A stretch of DNA of 64,000 nt, from contig NZ_JBLKNZ010000001.1 in NCBI RefSeq assembly GCF_051414115.1, positions 310,001-374,000 of the forward strand, given 5' to 3'. The notes beneath the pieces are model-generated. The model searched no databases. It was not told the DNA's origin and saw nothing but the letters and a program-made list of their open reading frames with translations. This document shows positions 34,556-43,123 of the stretch, piece after piece. Position numbers and translations under genes: made by a program. The stretch is from Halovenus marina. GTDB taxonomy: Archaea; Halobacteriota; Halobacteria; Halobacteriales; Haloarculaceae. How positions within the stretch are numbered: the stretch's first letter is position 1; every line of letters starts with the position of its first letter.

Positions 34556-35551
34556 ATGTCAGAGTTACCGGTCGAGACGGTCGTGGAAGCGGGCGACAGC
34601 GCCTGGGTCGAGGTCGACGTCGCGACAGACCTCGACGGGACGCCGATCACGATCGACGCGTACGTCGTCAACGGGACGACGGACGGCCCCACAGTCCTCT
34701 GTCAGGGCGCGGTACACGGAAACGAACCGGTCGGCGGATTGGCCGTCCGGGAGTTCGTCACCGAACTCGACCCCGGGGCAATCACCGGAACTGTCGTCGG
34801 AATTCCAGTCGCAAACCCACCAGCATTCCGAGAGCGAGCGCGCGGCGCCCCGGTCCACATCGGGTCGGCGGACGTAAACGACGCCTTTCCGGGCTCGGCC
34901 GACGGGTCACTCCCACAGCAGATCGCAGCGACGCTGTTCGAGATAGCGGCGGCGGCTGATTTCGTGGTCGACCTCCACAGCGCAGACGAACAGCTCGTCA
35001 TGCACACGAGTTTTGCGTACGTTCCGGCAGTCGGGAACGGCGTCCAGCGGCGTGCCCGCGAGGCGGCCGTCGCAGGCGGTGTCGAACACGTTGTCGAACT
35101 GGATCCCGACGAGATGGACGGGTTTCTCACGGCAGAACTGGCGCGCCGCGAGACGCCAGCAATCGTGGTCGAATCCGGGAGCGGCGCTCGGGTCTACGAG
35201 TGGGCGCTCGAGAACTATCTGGACGCTCTCGCAGGGATCACTGCAGAACTTGACGTTCGTTCTGAGCCAGACACCGCGGATACCGAACCCACATTCCACG
35301 AGGATCTCTCCTTTCAGTTCGCGTCGGCTGGCGGCTTTGTGGACGTGACTGTCCGCGGCGGAGACAGGGTGTTGGCGGGTGAACAGATGGCGACGATCAC
35401 CGACGTCACCGGTGAGACAGTCGACTCGCTCGCCGCGCCAGTCGACGGCGTCGTGATGGCTGTTCGCACGCTCCCGACTGCGAGACCGGGGGATCTGGTC
35501 GTCGAACTCGCGCCCGAACGCGGCGCAGGCGGCTACTCGAACCGTCCGTAA
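34556..35551 (+). CDS. Succinylglutamate desuccinylase/aspartoacylase-family (M14) hydrolase
   Basis: A 331-residue zinc hydrolase of the AstE/AspA family. Probable zinc ligands are His 54 and Glu 57 in GAVHGNEPVGG and His 141 in VVDLHSADEQ. SADVNDAFPGS follows the usual N-x-R/N-D-F pattern, and a C-terminal beta domain carries DVTVRGGDRVLAGEQMATI. The family deacylates N-acyl amino acids or related amides. It lies 133 bases after the amidase on the same strand, with CTAAGTT near 34527-34533 as a possible own promoter. Together with the amidase it suggests stepwise hydrolysis of an acylated amide. Confidence 0.88.
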   Translation: MSELPVETVVEAGDSAWVEVDVATDLDGTPITIDAYVVNGTTDGPTVLCQGAVHGNEPVGGLAVREFVTELDPGAITGTVVGIPVANPPAFRERARGAPVHIGSADVNDAFPGSADGSLPQQIAATLFEIAAAADFVVDLHSADEQLVMHTSFAYVPAVGNGVQRRAREAAVAGGVEHVVELDPDEMDGFLTAELARRETPAIVVESGSGARVYEWALENYLDALAGITAELDVRSEPDTADTEPTFHEDLSFQFASAGGFVDVTVRGGDRVLAGEQMATITDVTGETVDSLAAPVDGVVMAVRTLPTARPGDLVVELAPERGAGGYSNRP

Positions 35552-35573
35552 CGCGGGAGAATCGCGTTCCCGA

Positions 35574-37049
35574 TCACCCCATGCCGAGGTAGACGTCCAT
35601 GATCTCGGTCTGGTCAGAGAGTTCGTCCGGGGTGCCCTCGAACTGAATTTCGCCTTGGGCAAGGATATACACGTAGTCGGCGATGCGCATCGCGGCACTG
35701 ACGTTCTGCTCGACGAGTATGACTTGCCCCTCGGCGTCAGCGAACTGCTCGACCATCTCGAAGACGTCGTCGACGAGTGACGGCGCGAGGCCAGCACTCG
35801 GCTCGTCGAGCAAGAAGGTGTCAGCGCCAGTCATCATCGCCTGTCCGAAGCTGAGCATCATCTGCTGTCCGCCCGAGAGAGATTTCGCCGGGTCCGAGAG
35901 CTTTCCATCTAGGTCGGGAAACGTCTCCAACACCTCTTCGACCCGGTCGTCGACGACGGACTGGTCTTCGATTGCGTAAGCGCCGAGTTTGAGGTTCTCC
36001 TTGACAGTCATCGACGAGAAGACGCCGCCATCTTGGGAGACAGTGACGATCCCGTTACGGACGCCGTCGCGTGGATTACAACCAGTAATGTCCGCGCCGT
36101 CGTGGTCAACATGGCCCTCCCAGGGCGAAACGAGACCATTGATCGTCTTCAGGAGCGTTGACTTGCCACTTCCATTTGGCCCGAAAACGCACGTGACGCC
36201 ATCGCAACTCGTTATCGAGACATCGTGGAGCACCTCGTGTTGTCCGTAGCCAGCGACAATATTGGAGGCCGAGAGTCTCGGAGTCTCCTCCGACGACCAG
36301 TCAGATCCTCCCGAATCGATCGGTGACGTATCATCGTCCGGCGTGCCGAGATAGGCCTCGCGAACGCGATCGTCCTGTCGGATGTCTTGAAACTCGCCCT
36401 GAGCCACCACAGACCCCTGGTCGAAGACCGTTATCGTATCCGATACGCGTCGAATGACGTCCATGTCGTGTTCGATGAGGATGAACGTCGTCCCCTCCTC
36501 ATTCATGTCCTGGAGAAAGTCGAGAATGCGGTCGACGAGCGCCGGGTTGACACCGGCCATCGGCTCGTCGAGTAACACGAGCGCCGGATCGAGCATGAGA
36601 ACGCGCGCGAGTTCGAGTAACTTCCGCTGGCCGCCGCTGATCTCGCGGGCTTCGTTGTCCGCAACGTGATCGATGTCGAGACGGTTCAGGAGTTCGGTCG
36701 CACGTGCTTCGTCGTCGACGCGGTCGGGCGTCTCGACGACTCGCAGATTCTCTCGGACTGTAAGTTCCTCGAAGGGTGACGCAATCTGAAATGTCCGAGC
36801 CATCCCGCGGCGAGCGATGCGATGTGGGGACCACCCTGTGATATCGGTGCTGTCGAACCGAACAGTGCCGCTATCAGGTTCGTACACTCCCGAAATAGTG
36901 TTAAAGAACGTCGACTTGCCGCTTCCGTTTGGACCGATAATACCATGGATCGTTTCTTCCTCCACTGTGACCGAGAGATCATATAGGGCAACGAGTCCAC
37001 CGAAGGTCTTCCGGAGGTCGGACACCTCGAGCAACGCACTATCTCCCAT
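35574..37049 (-). CDS. Fused LivG-LivF ATPase
   Basis: One 491-residue protein holds both ATPases of a Liv-type importer. Domain 1 (about 1-235, LivG-like) has GPNGSGKST, ISGGQRKLLELARVL, LVLLDEPMAGVNP and LIEHDMDVI, ending AYLGTP. A roughly 25-residue acidic linker follows. Domain 2 (about 262-491, LivF-like) has GPNGSGKST, LSGGQQMMLSFGQAM, FLLDEPSAGLAP and LVEQNVSAAM. All ATPase motifs are intact in both halves. It converges on the operon at 29835-35551, which lacks ATPases, so it must be their partner. The first Liv system has separate ATPases but a fused permease. Confidence 0.92.
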   Translation of the reverse strand: MGDSALLEVSDLRKTFGGLVALYDLSVTVEEETIHGIIGPNGSGKSTFFNTISGVYEPDSGTVRFDSTDITGWSPHRIARRGMARTFQIASPFEELTVRENLRVVETPDRVDDEARATELLNRLDIDHVADNEAREISGGQRKLLELARVLMLDPALVLLDEPMAGVNPALVDRILDFLQDMNEEGTTFILIEHDMDVIRRVSDTITVFDQGSVVAQGEFQDIRQDDRVREAYLGTPDDDTSPIDSGGSDWSSEETPRLSASNIVAGYGQHEVLHDVSITSCDGVTCVFGPNGSGKSTLLKTINGLVSPWEGHVDHDGADITGCNPRDGVRNGIVTVSQDGGVFSSMTVKENLKLGAYAIEDQSVVDDRVEEVLETFPDLDGKLSDPAKSLSGGQQMMLSFGQAMMTGADTFLLDEPSAGLAPSLVDDVFEMVEQFADAEGQVILVEQNVSAAMRIADYVYILAQGEIQFEGTPDELSDQTEIMDVYLGMG

Positions 37050-37070
37050 GGGTGTGAATGCTTATCAAAG

Positions 37071-37079
37071 TAATAAAAA
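37071..37079 (-). promoter_or_regulatory. TATA box of the fused ATPase gene
   Basis: Minus-strand TTTTTATTA is centred about 26 bases before the ATG at 37049. The ATPase therefore has its own promoter, separate from its permeases. Confidence 0.6.
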
Positions 37080-37176
37080 CGTTCTGGAACGGGAAAATAC
37101 CCCGTGCTCTCGTGACAGTAACACGAAACGGCCTCGGGGAGGACACCGCAGCTAGCTCAGGAGCACGTGACCGGAC

Positions 37177-37953
37177 TCACTCGCCGGTGAATTCGGGCTT
37201 TCGCCCCTCCGAAATCGCCGCAAGCCCCTCCGCGGCGTCGTCGCTTTCGTAGGCTTCGTCCCGGAGTCGCCCCACGAACTCCTGTTCGGTGTCGCTGAGT
37301 TTGTCGTGGTCGAGTATCGTCTCGATGATCTGCTTGCTCGCGCTGAGTGACAGCGGTGCGTTTCCGGCAATCGTCGAAGTGAGTTTCTCCGTCCGGTCGT
37401 CCAAGTCATCTGGGTCGACGACATCGACCAGAAATCCCGCCTGGTCGGCCCACTCGGCATCGAACAGATTCGCGGTAAAGAGCAGTTCTTTCGTCCGGAC
37501 GGACCCGAGCGTGTGGACGAGTTGGCGGATCACCCGGTCGGTGTAGACGATGCCGATCCGGGCCGTCGGCGCACCGAAGCGAGCGTCCGTCGTGGCGACA
37601 CGTAGGTCACAACTCACACACAGGTCGAGGCCGCCGCCGACCGCATCGCCAGCGACCTTCGCGACCGTCGGATAGGGAAAGTCGGCGAGTTTGGTCATCG
37701 TCTCCTCGTAGGTGTCCTCGTAGGTTCTGATGGTCGTGTCGTCGTCGAGTTCCGAGAGGTCGAATCCCGAACAGAAGGTGTCTCCCTCGCCGGTGACGAC
37801 GAGACACCGAACCTCGTCGCGGAGTTCGTCGAGCGCGTCGGCGATGTCGGGCAGGAAGGCTGGCTTGATCGCGTTTTTCCTGTCCGGGTTGCTGACAGTG
37901 ATCGTTCCGACGTTGCCCGAGACGTTCACGTCGATGCCGGTCATCGTCGACAC
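37177..37953 (-). CDS. Enoyl-CoA hydratase/isomerase (crotonase) family protein
   Basis: A 258-residue crotonase-fold protein that binds acyl-CoA and stabilises an enolate. Oxyanion-hole segments are GEGDTFCSGFDLSEL (near 55-69) and AGDAVGGGLDLCVSCDLRVAT (near 101-121). In classic hydratases two glutamates are catalytic; at the matching places this protein has Asp 110 (GGLDL) and Thr 130 (FGAPTARIG). It is therefore probably not an ordinary hydratase and may be an isomerase, thioesterase-like or C-C-lyase member. The ATG at 37953 is used; a second ATG three codons in is possible. It is alone on its strand here. Confidence 0.87.
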   Translation of the reverse strand: MSTMTGIDVNVSGNVGTITVSNPDRKNAIKPAFLPDIADALDELRDEVRCLVVTGEGDTFCSGFDLSELDDDTTIRTYEDTYEETMTKLADFPYPTVAKVAGDAVGGGLDLCVSCDLRVATTDARFGAPTARIGIVYTDRVIRQLVHTLGSVRTKELLFTANLFDAEWADQAGFLVDVVDPDDLDDRTEKLTSTIAGNAPLSLSASKQIIETILDHDKLSDTEQEFVGRLRDEAYESDDAAEGLAAISEGRKPEFTGE

Positions 37954-38106
37954 CCCGAAACCAGACTGTGCTCGTTCACATCTCCGTTGAGACTCATGTG
38001 CGACGATTCATCGTCTGTCTTCTTAAGCGTGACCCGATTGAGGCGATTTGTGCGCACTCGCCGGTGCCATTATGGTCGTCTCCTCCTGAGTGAGACACGA
38101 CAGCCC

Positions 38107-39198
38107 ATGTTACACCTCACCGAAGACGACGTTCGGTCGGTTCTGACGGTCGGCGAGTGCATCGATGCGTTGGCTATCGCCTACGACGACCTCGGAAACG
38201 GCGACGCCGCGTCGCTTCCACACATGGACATCCACGCCACGACTGATCCCGATGACTCCATCGAGACGGTCGACGACTCGCCGGTCGGCTATCGGCTGAA
38301 GACCCAGACGGGCGTCGTGGGGTCGATGAACGCCGGGATGATCCGGTTCAACTCCCTGCTGATGCAGTGGCCCACCGTCGACGGTGAGAGCCGGTCGGTC
38401 AAACTCCCGGCGACGTCGGATGGCTCTTTCGTCGGGCTCTGTCTGCTCTTCGACAGCACGACTGGAAAGCTGCAAGCGATACTTCCTGACGGATATCTGG
38501 GGCAGAACCGCGTCGCCGCGACGAACGTTCTCGTCGCACAGCGAGTCGCTGACCCGGATCCGACGACCGTCGGCATTCTGGGGGCCGGAGCGCAGGCGAA
38601 CGCGCACGTACTCGCAATCGACGAACTCGAACAGCCAGCGGAGATTCGAGTGTACAGTCCGAGTAGCGCTCCCGCGTTCGTCGACCGGATGGCAGACCGG
38701 ATCGACACGTCAATCGTGGCCGTCGACAGCGCAGAGGCGGCCTGCGCAGACGCAGACTGGGTGTACAGCACGACCAACCAACTCGAACCGGTGGTCGACT
38801 GGTCGATGATCGATTCGGACACGCACGTCAGTTGCGTGCTTCCGGCCGAAATCGACCCCTCCGTGCTCGCGAATGCGAGTCGCATCGTCTTCCACTCGCT
38901 CGACCAGCTCGGCCCGAACCACTGGACTGTCGGCGAGGAGATGGACTCGGTTCCGGAGCTGACGATGGACTGGCATCCCAACGCGGAACAGATCGACCTC
39001 GACAGTCTCCCGGTCGAAGACGTCGCCGACGCCATGGGTGGCGAGGCCGAACCCACAGACGGCGTGACGGTCTTTCTCAACAACGTCGGTCTCGGGATCC
39101 AGTTTGCCGCTATCGGGAAGCGCGTCTACGAACTCGCACGCGACGCGGAACTCGGCGAGACAGTCGCTGACGAGCAGTTCATGCAGCAATCCCGGTGA
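38107..39198 (+). CDS. Ornithine cyclodeaminase/mu-crystallin family protein
   Basis: A 363-residue NAD(P)-dependent protein. N-terminal MLHLTEDDVRSVLTVGECIDALAIAY and the substrate-binding region around KTQTGVVGS precede the Rossmann motif VGILGAGAQANAHVLAIDEL near residue 157. Family activities include ornithine cyclodeaminase, alanine dehydrogenase, ketimine reductase and imine reductases, and sequence alone does not choose. An insert after SLPHMD extends the N-terminal domain compared with typical 320-residue members. The ATG at 38107 is chosen because the fold starts there. Imine or amino-acid redox chemistry is the safe statement. Confidence 0.87.
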   Translation: MLHLTEDDVRSVLTVGECIDALAIAYDDLGNGDAASLPHMDIHATTDPDDSIETVDDSPVGYRLKTQTGVVGSMNAGMIRFNSLLMQWPTVDGESRSVKLPATSDGSFVGLCLLFDSTTGKLQAILPDGYLGQNRVAATNVLVAQRVADPDPTTVGILGAGAQANAHVLAIDELEQPAEIRVYSPSSAPAFVDRMADRIDTSIVAVDSAEAACADADWVYSTTNQLEPVVDWSMIDSDTHVSCVLPAEIDPSVLANASRIVFHSLDQLGPNHWTVGEEMDSVPELTMDWHPNAEQIDLDSLPVEDVADAMGGEAEPTDGVTVFLNNVGLGIQFAAIGKRVYELARDAELGETVADEQFMQQSR

Positions 39199-39216
39199 TG
39201 GGCTTTCGAGTAGCGT

Positions 39217-40614
39217 TTAGAGGTCCTCGACGAGCGCCCGAATCGACGGCTGTTTGCTGAGCGCCCTGAGCGACTGGTACGCGTCCGACTCGACAGCGGT
39301 TGACCGGTCGGCGTCGTCGAGTCGCTGCCGACAGTTCTCAAACTTCTCGCGAAGCGCCGCCTCGCTCATCGGACTGTCCGGCGACCCCGGCGGGGACACG
39401 TCCTCGCGTCGGACCGTCTCCCCCGCCGTCGTGGTGAGTTCGACCGTCGTCCGGAGTGAACTCGTCTCGCGGCTCTCGTCGACGTCCATCCGGACGCGCT
39501 CGGCAACTGTCCGGACGGCGGGGTCGCGGTACGCGTCCGGTTCGAAGGCCCCGAAACCGACAGCGCCATCGAGGACTGCCCGGCCGAGCAGATACGGGAG
39601 CGAAAACCGCGCCTCGTCGGCCGTCGTGGGGAACGCCTCGTCGAGCGCGGCAGCGCCCATCTCGGAGACCAACACCCTGACCTCCCCGACGGATTCCGGA
39701 GCGAGGTCACGCTCGGCGACAATCGACGAGACTGCCGCAATCGCCGCGTGAGCGCAGTGACAGCACGGATACTGCTTGCGGAACAGGCCGACACGCGGGA
39801 ACGCGCGTCCGTCGAGATCCAACTCCAACGGTGGCGCATCTTCCAGTGACCGACCATCCCCGTAGAGGTCGAAGAAGCCGTGGTCGTCCGTGAGTGCGTC
39901 AGTCGTCGCCGTCGCACCCTCGCGGGCCGCGAGCGCGGCGGTCACCCCACTTCGCGCGGCGAGGCCAGCGTGCATCGGTTTCCCGTCAGACCCGTAGTTC
40001 GCGCGGAGGCCCGAGGCCATCGACGCGGCGAGGCCGAGCGCGTTCGCGGTTTCCTCTCTGTCGAGTCCGAGGAGGGCCGCCGACGCCGCGGCCGCGCCGA
40101 ACCCGCCGAGCGTGCCCGTCGGATGCCAGCCACGGTCGTAGTGTCCGGGTGAACCCGCTTCTCCGAGCGCGTGGACTGTCTCGTAGCCTGCGAGATACGC
40201 GACGATTGCGTCCCGACCGCTGGCGTCGACACGCGAACCGACCGAGAGAATCGCGGGCACGACGACACAACTGACGTGGGCGGGGATCGATGGGACGGAG
40301 TCGTCGAAATCCAGCGCGTGCGCCGCAGTTCCAATGACGAACGCGCCGTCTGTCGGCGTCGTTCGGATGTCCGTTCCGGGGACGCGAACGAGATTCTGCC
40401 CGTGCTCAGGAACGCGGCCCTGTTCGTACTCGGTATCGTGGATCCGGACGACACGTGCGCCAGCGCCGTCAGCGAGACCACCGTATGTCACGCCGACGGT
40501 ATCGACGAACGCTCGCTCGATGTCGGTGACCGTCTCTGGGGCGAGTTCCTCGTCGGCCAGCGAATCGACGCGCCGGGCGAGCGCGGCCATCGCTGAAGTG
40601 GACTCCGTCGTCAT
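39217..40614 (-). CDS. MmgE/PrpD-family protein (second copy)
   Basis: A 465-residue MmgE/PrpD protein. It has FVDTVGVTYGGLADG near 32, GAFVIGTAAHALDFDDSVPSIPAHVSC near 90-116 (active-site His/Asp region), GWHPTGTLGGFGAAAASAALLG near 165, and GKPMHAGLAARSGVTAALAAREG near 213. RKQYPCCHCAHAAIAAVSSIV follows near 285. It shares domain layout with the copy at 9970-11322 but is a distinct paralogue. Dehydratase, decarboxylase or epimerase activity on a tricarboxylate or amino-dicarboxylate is possible. It diverges from the enolase-like gene, sharing a 227-base promoter region. Confidence 0.87.
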   Translation of the reverse strand: MTTESTSAMAALARRVDSLADEELAPETVTDIERAFVDTVGVTYGGLADGAGARVVRIHDTEYEQGRVPEHGQNLVRVPGTDIRTTPTDGAFVIGTAAHALDFDDSVPSIPAHVSCVVVPAILSVGSRVDASGRDAIVAYLAGYETVHALGEAGSPGHYDRGWHPTGTLGGFGAAAASAALLGLDREETANALGLAASMASGLRANYGSDGKPMHAGLAARSGVTAALAAREGATATTDALTDDHGFFDLYGDGRSLEDAPPLELDLDGRAFPRVGLFRKQYPCCHCAHAAIAAVSSIVAERDLAPESVGEVRVLVSEMGAAALDEAFPTTADEARFSLPYLLGRAVLDGAVGFGAFEPDAYRDPAVRTVAERVRMDVDESRETSSLRTTVELTTTAGETVRREDVSPPGSPDSPMSEAALREKFENCRQRLDDADRSTAVESDAYQSLRALSKQPSIRALVEDL

Positions 40615-40637
40615 TCTCTCTCAGTAGCGGGCGACAG

Positions 40638-40645
40638 CGCTTAAT
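40638..40645 (-). promoter_or_regulatory. TATA-like box of second MmgE/PrpD gene
   Basis: Minus-strand ATTAAGCG is centred about 27 bases before the ATG at 40614. The remaining sequence to 40841 contains loosely repeated 12-15-base units around 40650-40735 with alternating GTATTGG/CACCGG text, and no clear box for the enolase-like gene. Confidence 0.45.
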
Positions 40646-40841
40646 GGTACCGCGCCAGCGAGCACCGACCCGACACAAGCGAGTATTGGTCCGACACCAG
40701 CAAGCACCGGTTCGACGTCAGCGAGCGTCACAATCCAAGTGCGTTCAGCCTCGCTCTCGCCGACAGGTATACACCTGCGCCGGGGGTATCGACGCCCAGC
40801 ATCCGAGACGGCCACGGTCTGTCTCGGAAATCAGAGTACAC

Positions 40842-42056
40842 ATGACCGATATCGAGACAGTCCGCTGCTGGCAGGAGCTAGATTCGAGAGGCGCATTCAC
40901 GCTGGCCGTCGAGGTGACGGCCGGTCCCCACGCAGGGCAGTACTCCGTTCCCGGCAGCGCGCTCGGAGGCCGGGCAGAGCGAGCGGAGTGGGAGGAGACG
41001 GTCGAAGACGCGACGGCGCTGGTCGCCGATGAGATAACACCAGCACTCGCGGGACTGGACGTGACCGCACAGCGAAGCGTCGACGAAATCGTCGACGGAA
41101 CGGTCGGCGATTCGACGGCAGCCACGATAGCCGCTCACGGCGTCTCGTGTGCAGTCGCCCAGACTGGCACACACGTCACCGACACACCACTGTTCGAGTA
41201 CCTCGCCGAGAACGGCGCACAGATCCCCGAACCAGTCGTCAACGTCATCGGCGGCGGGGCCGACGGCGCGCGAGCGTTCGGGATCCAGCATCTCGCTGTC
41301 CGTCCGGTCGGTCGCGCGAGCGTCGAATCGGCGATTCGTGACGGGAGAGCGGTTCGGGACGCCGTTCGCGAGCGGATACTCGATGACGGACAGGAACCGC
41401 TCGTCGATAGCGAGGGGTCGTTCGTTCCGGCCGTCTCCTCGCCCGGTGCGGCGTTCGAGATGCTAGTGGCGAGCATCGAAGACGCCGGATTTCGCCCCGC
41501 AGTCGACGACGTCGCGATCGTGGTCGACTTCGCGGGCGGGCGACTCTACCACCCCGACCGGGGCGGGTATCCCGTGGGCGACAGCGTACTCGACGGCGAC
41601 GAACTGGCCGCGGAGGTCGTGGAACTGGCTCGGCAGTATCCGGTCGTGACGATAGAGGATCCGCTCCGGGCGATGACAGCCCAGTGGCGGCGGGTGGCAG
41701 ACGAGGTTCCGTCTCACGTCGATATTCTCGGCGACGAGATACGCGGCGAGACACGGGCCGAGACACTATCGGCGATCGAATCGGGCGCGCTCTCGGCGGT
41801 ACTGGTGAAACCAGACCGATACGGGACGGTCACGAACTCGCTCGACATCGCCCGGGAGATAGCGAACGCAGGTGCCACACCAGTCATTTCGGCGCGGGCG
41901 GGCGACTCCGGGTCGACCGTGCCGGCCGACATCTCGATTGCGGTTCCCGGATCCAACGTGAAGATCGGATCGCTCGACCGGTTCGAGCGGACGGCGAAGT
42001 TCAACCGCCTGCTGCTCGCCGAACGCGAGACGGACCTGCCGTATGCCGGGGAGTGA
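40842..42056 (+). CDS. Enolase-superfamily protein, diverged enolase paralogue
   Basis: 404 residues with the complete enolase layout, slightly shorter than true enolases (about 400-430). It retains ELDSRG at 12-17, the three metal ligands Asp 229 (VVDFAG), Glu 272 (IEDP) and Asp 298 (GDE), Lys 323 (LVKPDRYGT), Lys 374 (NVKIGS) and Glu 191 (DSEGSF). Three enolase active-site residues are replaced: the loop His is Asp 141 (GGADGA), the Glu of the QE-F motif is His 150 (IQHL), and the His of S-H-R-S-G is Ala 351 (SARAG). The SGAS lid loop is PGSAL. It thus keeps metal and proton-abstracting Lys but not the enolase acid/base set, so another substrate is likely. It is divergent from an MmgE/PrpD gene. 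Confidence 0.85.
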   Translation: MTDIETVRCWQELDSRGAFTLAVEVTAGPHAGQYSVPGSALGGRAERAEWEETVEDATALVADEITPALAGLDVTAQRSVDEIVDGTVGDSTAATIAAHGVSCAVAQTGTHVTDTPLFEYLAENGAQIPEPVVNVIGGGADGARAFGIQHLAVRPVGRASVESAIRDGRAVRDAVRERILDDGQEPLVDSEGSFVPAVSSPGAAFEMLVASIEDAGFRPAVDDVAIVVDFAGGRLYHPDRGGYPVGDSVLDGDELAAEVVELARQYPVVTIEDPLRAMTAQWRRVADEVPSHVDILGDEIRGETRAETLSAIESGALSAVLVKPDRYGTVTNSLDIAREIANAGATPVISARAGDSGSTVPADISIAVPGSNVKIGSLDRFERTAKFNRLLLAERETDLPYAGE

Positions 42057-42088
42057 TCGACCCCGTTGCCCACCCTTGATTCACTCCG

Positions 42089-42970
42089 TCAGTCCAGATA
42101 GTCCCACACGTCGTCGAACCGGTCGACAGTCTCATCTGCTCCCTCGTCGATTGGGCTGACGACGACATCGTCGACGCCGAGTGATTCGTAGCGTTCGAGA
42201 CGGTCGGCGACAGTCGCCGGATCACCGTGGAGAATGCGTCCGGCCGGGTCGTCCCAGCCACGGTAGCCGTCCTCGATGAGCGCATCCACGTCCGCCGCGG
42301 CATCGTCAGCGCTCTCTCGGATCAACGCGTCACGGCGGAGAATGACGTCGCCGCCGCCCGCGTCGGTGAACCACTCCAGCTTTCGTTCGAGGTCGGCGTC
42401 AGTCTCTCTAACAGAGACGATCCAGGCGTCGCCGCGCCGACCGGCCCGCTCGACCGCTGGCTTTGCGATGCCGCCGATACAGACCCGCGGATCCGGCCGT
42501 GGATTGATCGACACGTCGTCGAGACTGACGTGCGTTCCGTCGAAGGAGACGGGGTCGTCGGTTGCCGCGAACGACTCGATGACAGAGAGGTGCTCGTTGA
42601 ACAACTCGGCGCGGTCTTCGAGTGGCACGTTGAGCGCCTCGAAGGCGGGTTCGTGTCCGCCGACAGCGCACCACATGTCCAGTTGGTCGACGAAGCAATC
42701 GAGCGTTCCGAGTCGCTCTGCAAGATACACCGGGTCGTACAGCGGGAGCAGACACATGACGGCAACGTGGTCGAACGTTGCCGACAGCCGTGAGGCGGTC
42801 GGGAGATGCTGGAAGAAGCGGCGGTCTTCGCTGATGTGATGATCGGGACACTCAACGTAGTCGAAGCCACGTTCTCCTGCGGTTTCTGCCCCAGAGACGA
42901 CGGCGTCACCCGCGGTTGTCGCGTCGCTCGTGAGCGGCTGAAAGGCGTCGATGGCGTACCCTACCTTCAT
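42089..42970 (-). CDS. LLM-class flavin/F420-dependent oxidoreductase (second copy)
   Basis: A 293-residue luciferase-like TIM barrel. It opens MKVGYAIDAFQPLT, with AGERGFDYVECPDHHISEDRRFF as the conserved second module. VAVMCLLPLYDPVYLAERLGTLDCF is the core strand, and RPDPRVCIGGIAKPAVERAGRRGDAWIVSV is the cofactor phosphate region. It probably uses F420 as methylenetetrahydromethanopterin reductase-like proteins do; the substrate is unknown. It converges with the enolase-like gene (32 bases between stops) and diverges from the M20 gene. Confidence 0.86.
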   Translation of the reverse strand: MKVGYAIDAFQPLTSDATTAGDAVVSGAETAGERGFDYVECPDHHISEDRRFFQHLPTASRLSATFDHVAVMCLLPLYDPVYLAERLGTLDCFVDQLDMWCAVGGHEPAFEALNVPLEDRAELFNEHLSVIESFAATDDPVSFDGTHVSLDDVSINPRPDPRVCIGGIAKPAVERAGRRGDAWIVSVRETDADLERKLEWFTDAGGGDVILRRDALIRESADDAAADVDALIEDGYRGWDDPAGRILHGDPATVADRLERYESLGVDDVVVSPIDEGADETVDRFDDVWDYLD

Positions 42971-42992
42971 AGCCGTGCATCACCGACCGGCA

Positions 42993-43000
42993 TCTTAAGC
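42993..43000 (-). promoter_or_regulatory. TATA-like box of second LLM gene
   Basis: Minus-strand GCTTAAGA is centred about 27 bases before the ATG at 42970. Confidence 0.45.
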
Positions 43001-43094
43001 GTTGTGCAGCGGGAGATCAGTGACGAAACGGCGACGACCGGCCGTCACCTGACGACCCAGACCCCGCGAATCGAACTGACCCGTTTGGCCGACC

Positions 43095-43102
43095 AATATA
43101 AG
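43095..43102 (+). promoter_or_regulatory. TATA box of M20 hydrolase gene
   Basis: AATATAAG is centred about 25 bases before the ATG at 43124, which places the transcription start at the first codon. Confidence 0.55.
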
Positions 43103-43123
43103 TTATTCAGTGCCGTGGGTCGG

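Noticed and set aside
40842..42056. Calling the enolase-like gene eno (2-phosphoglycerate dehydratase)
   Set aside because: Three active-site residues of true enolases are replaced, so the housekeeping enzyme is more likely encoded elsewhere.
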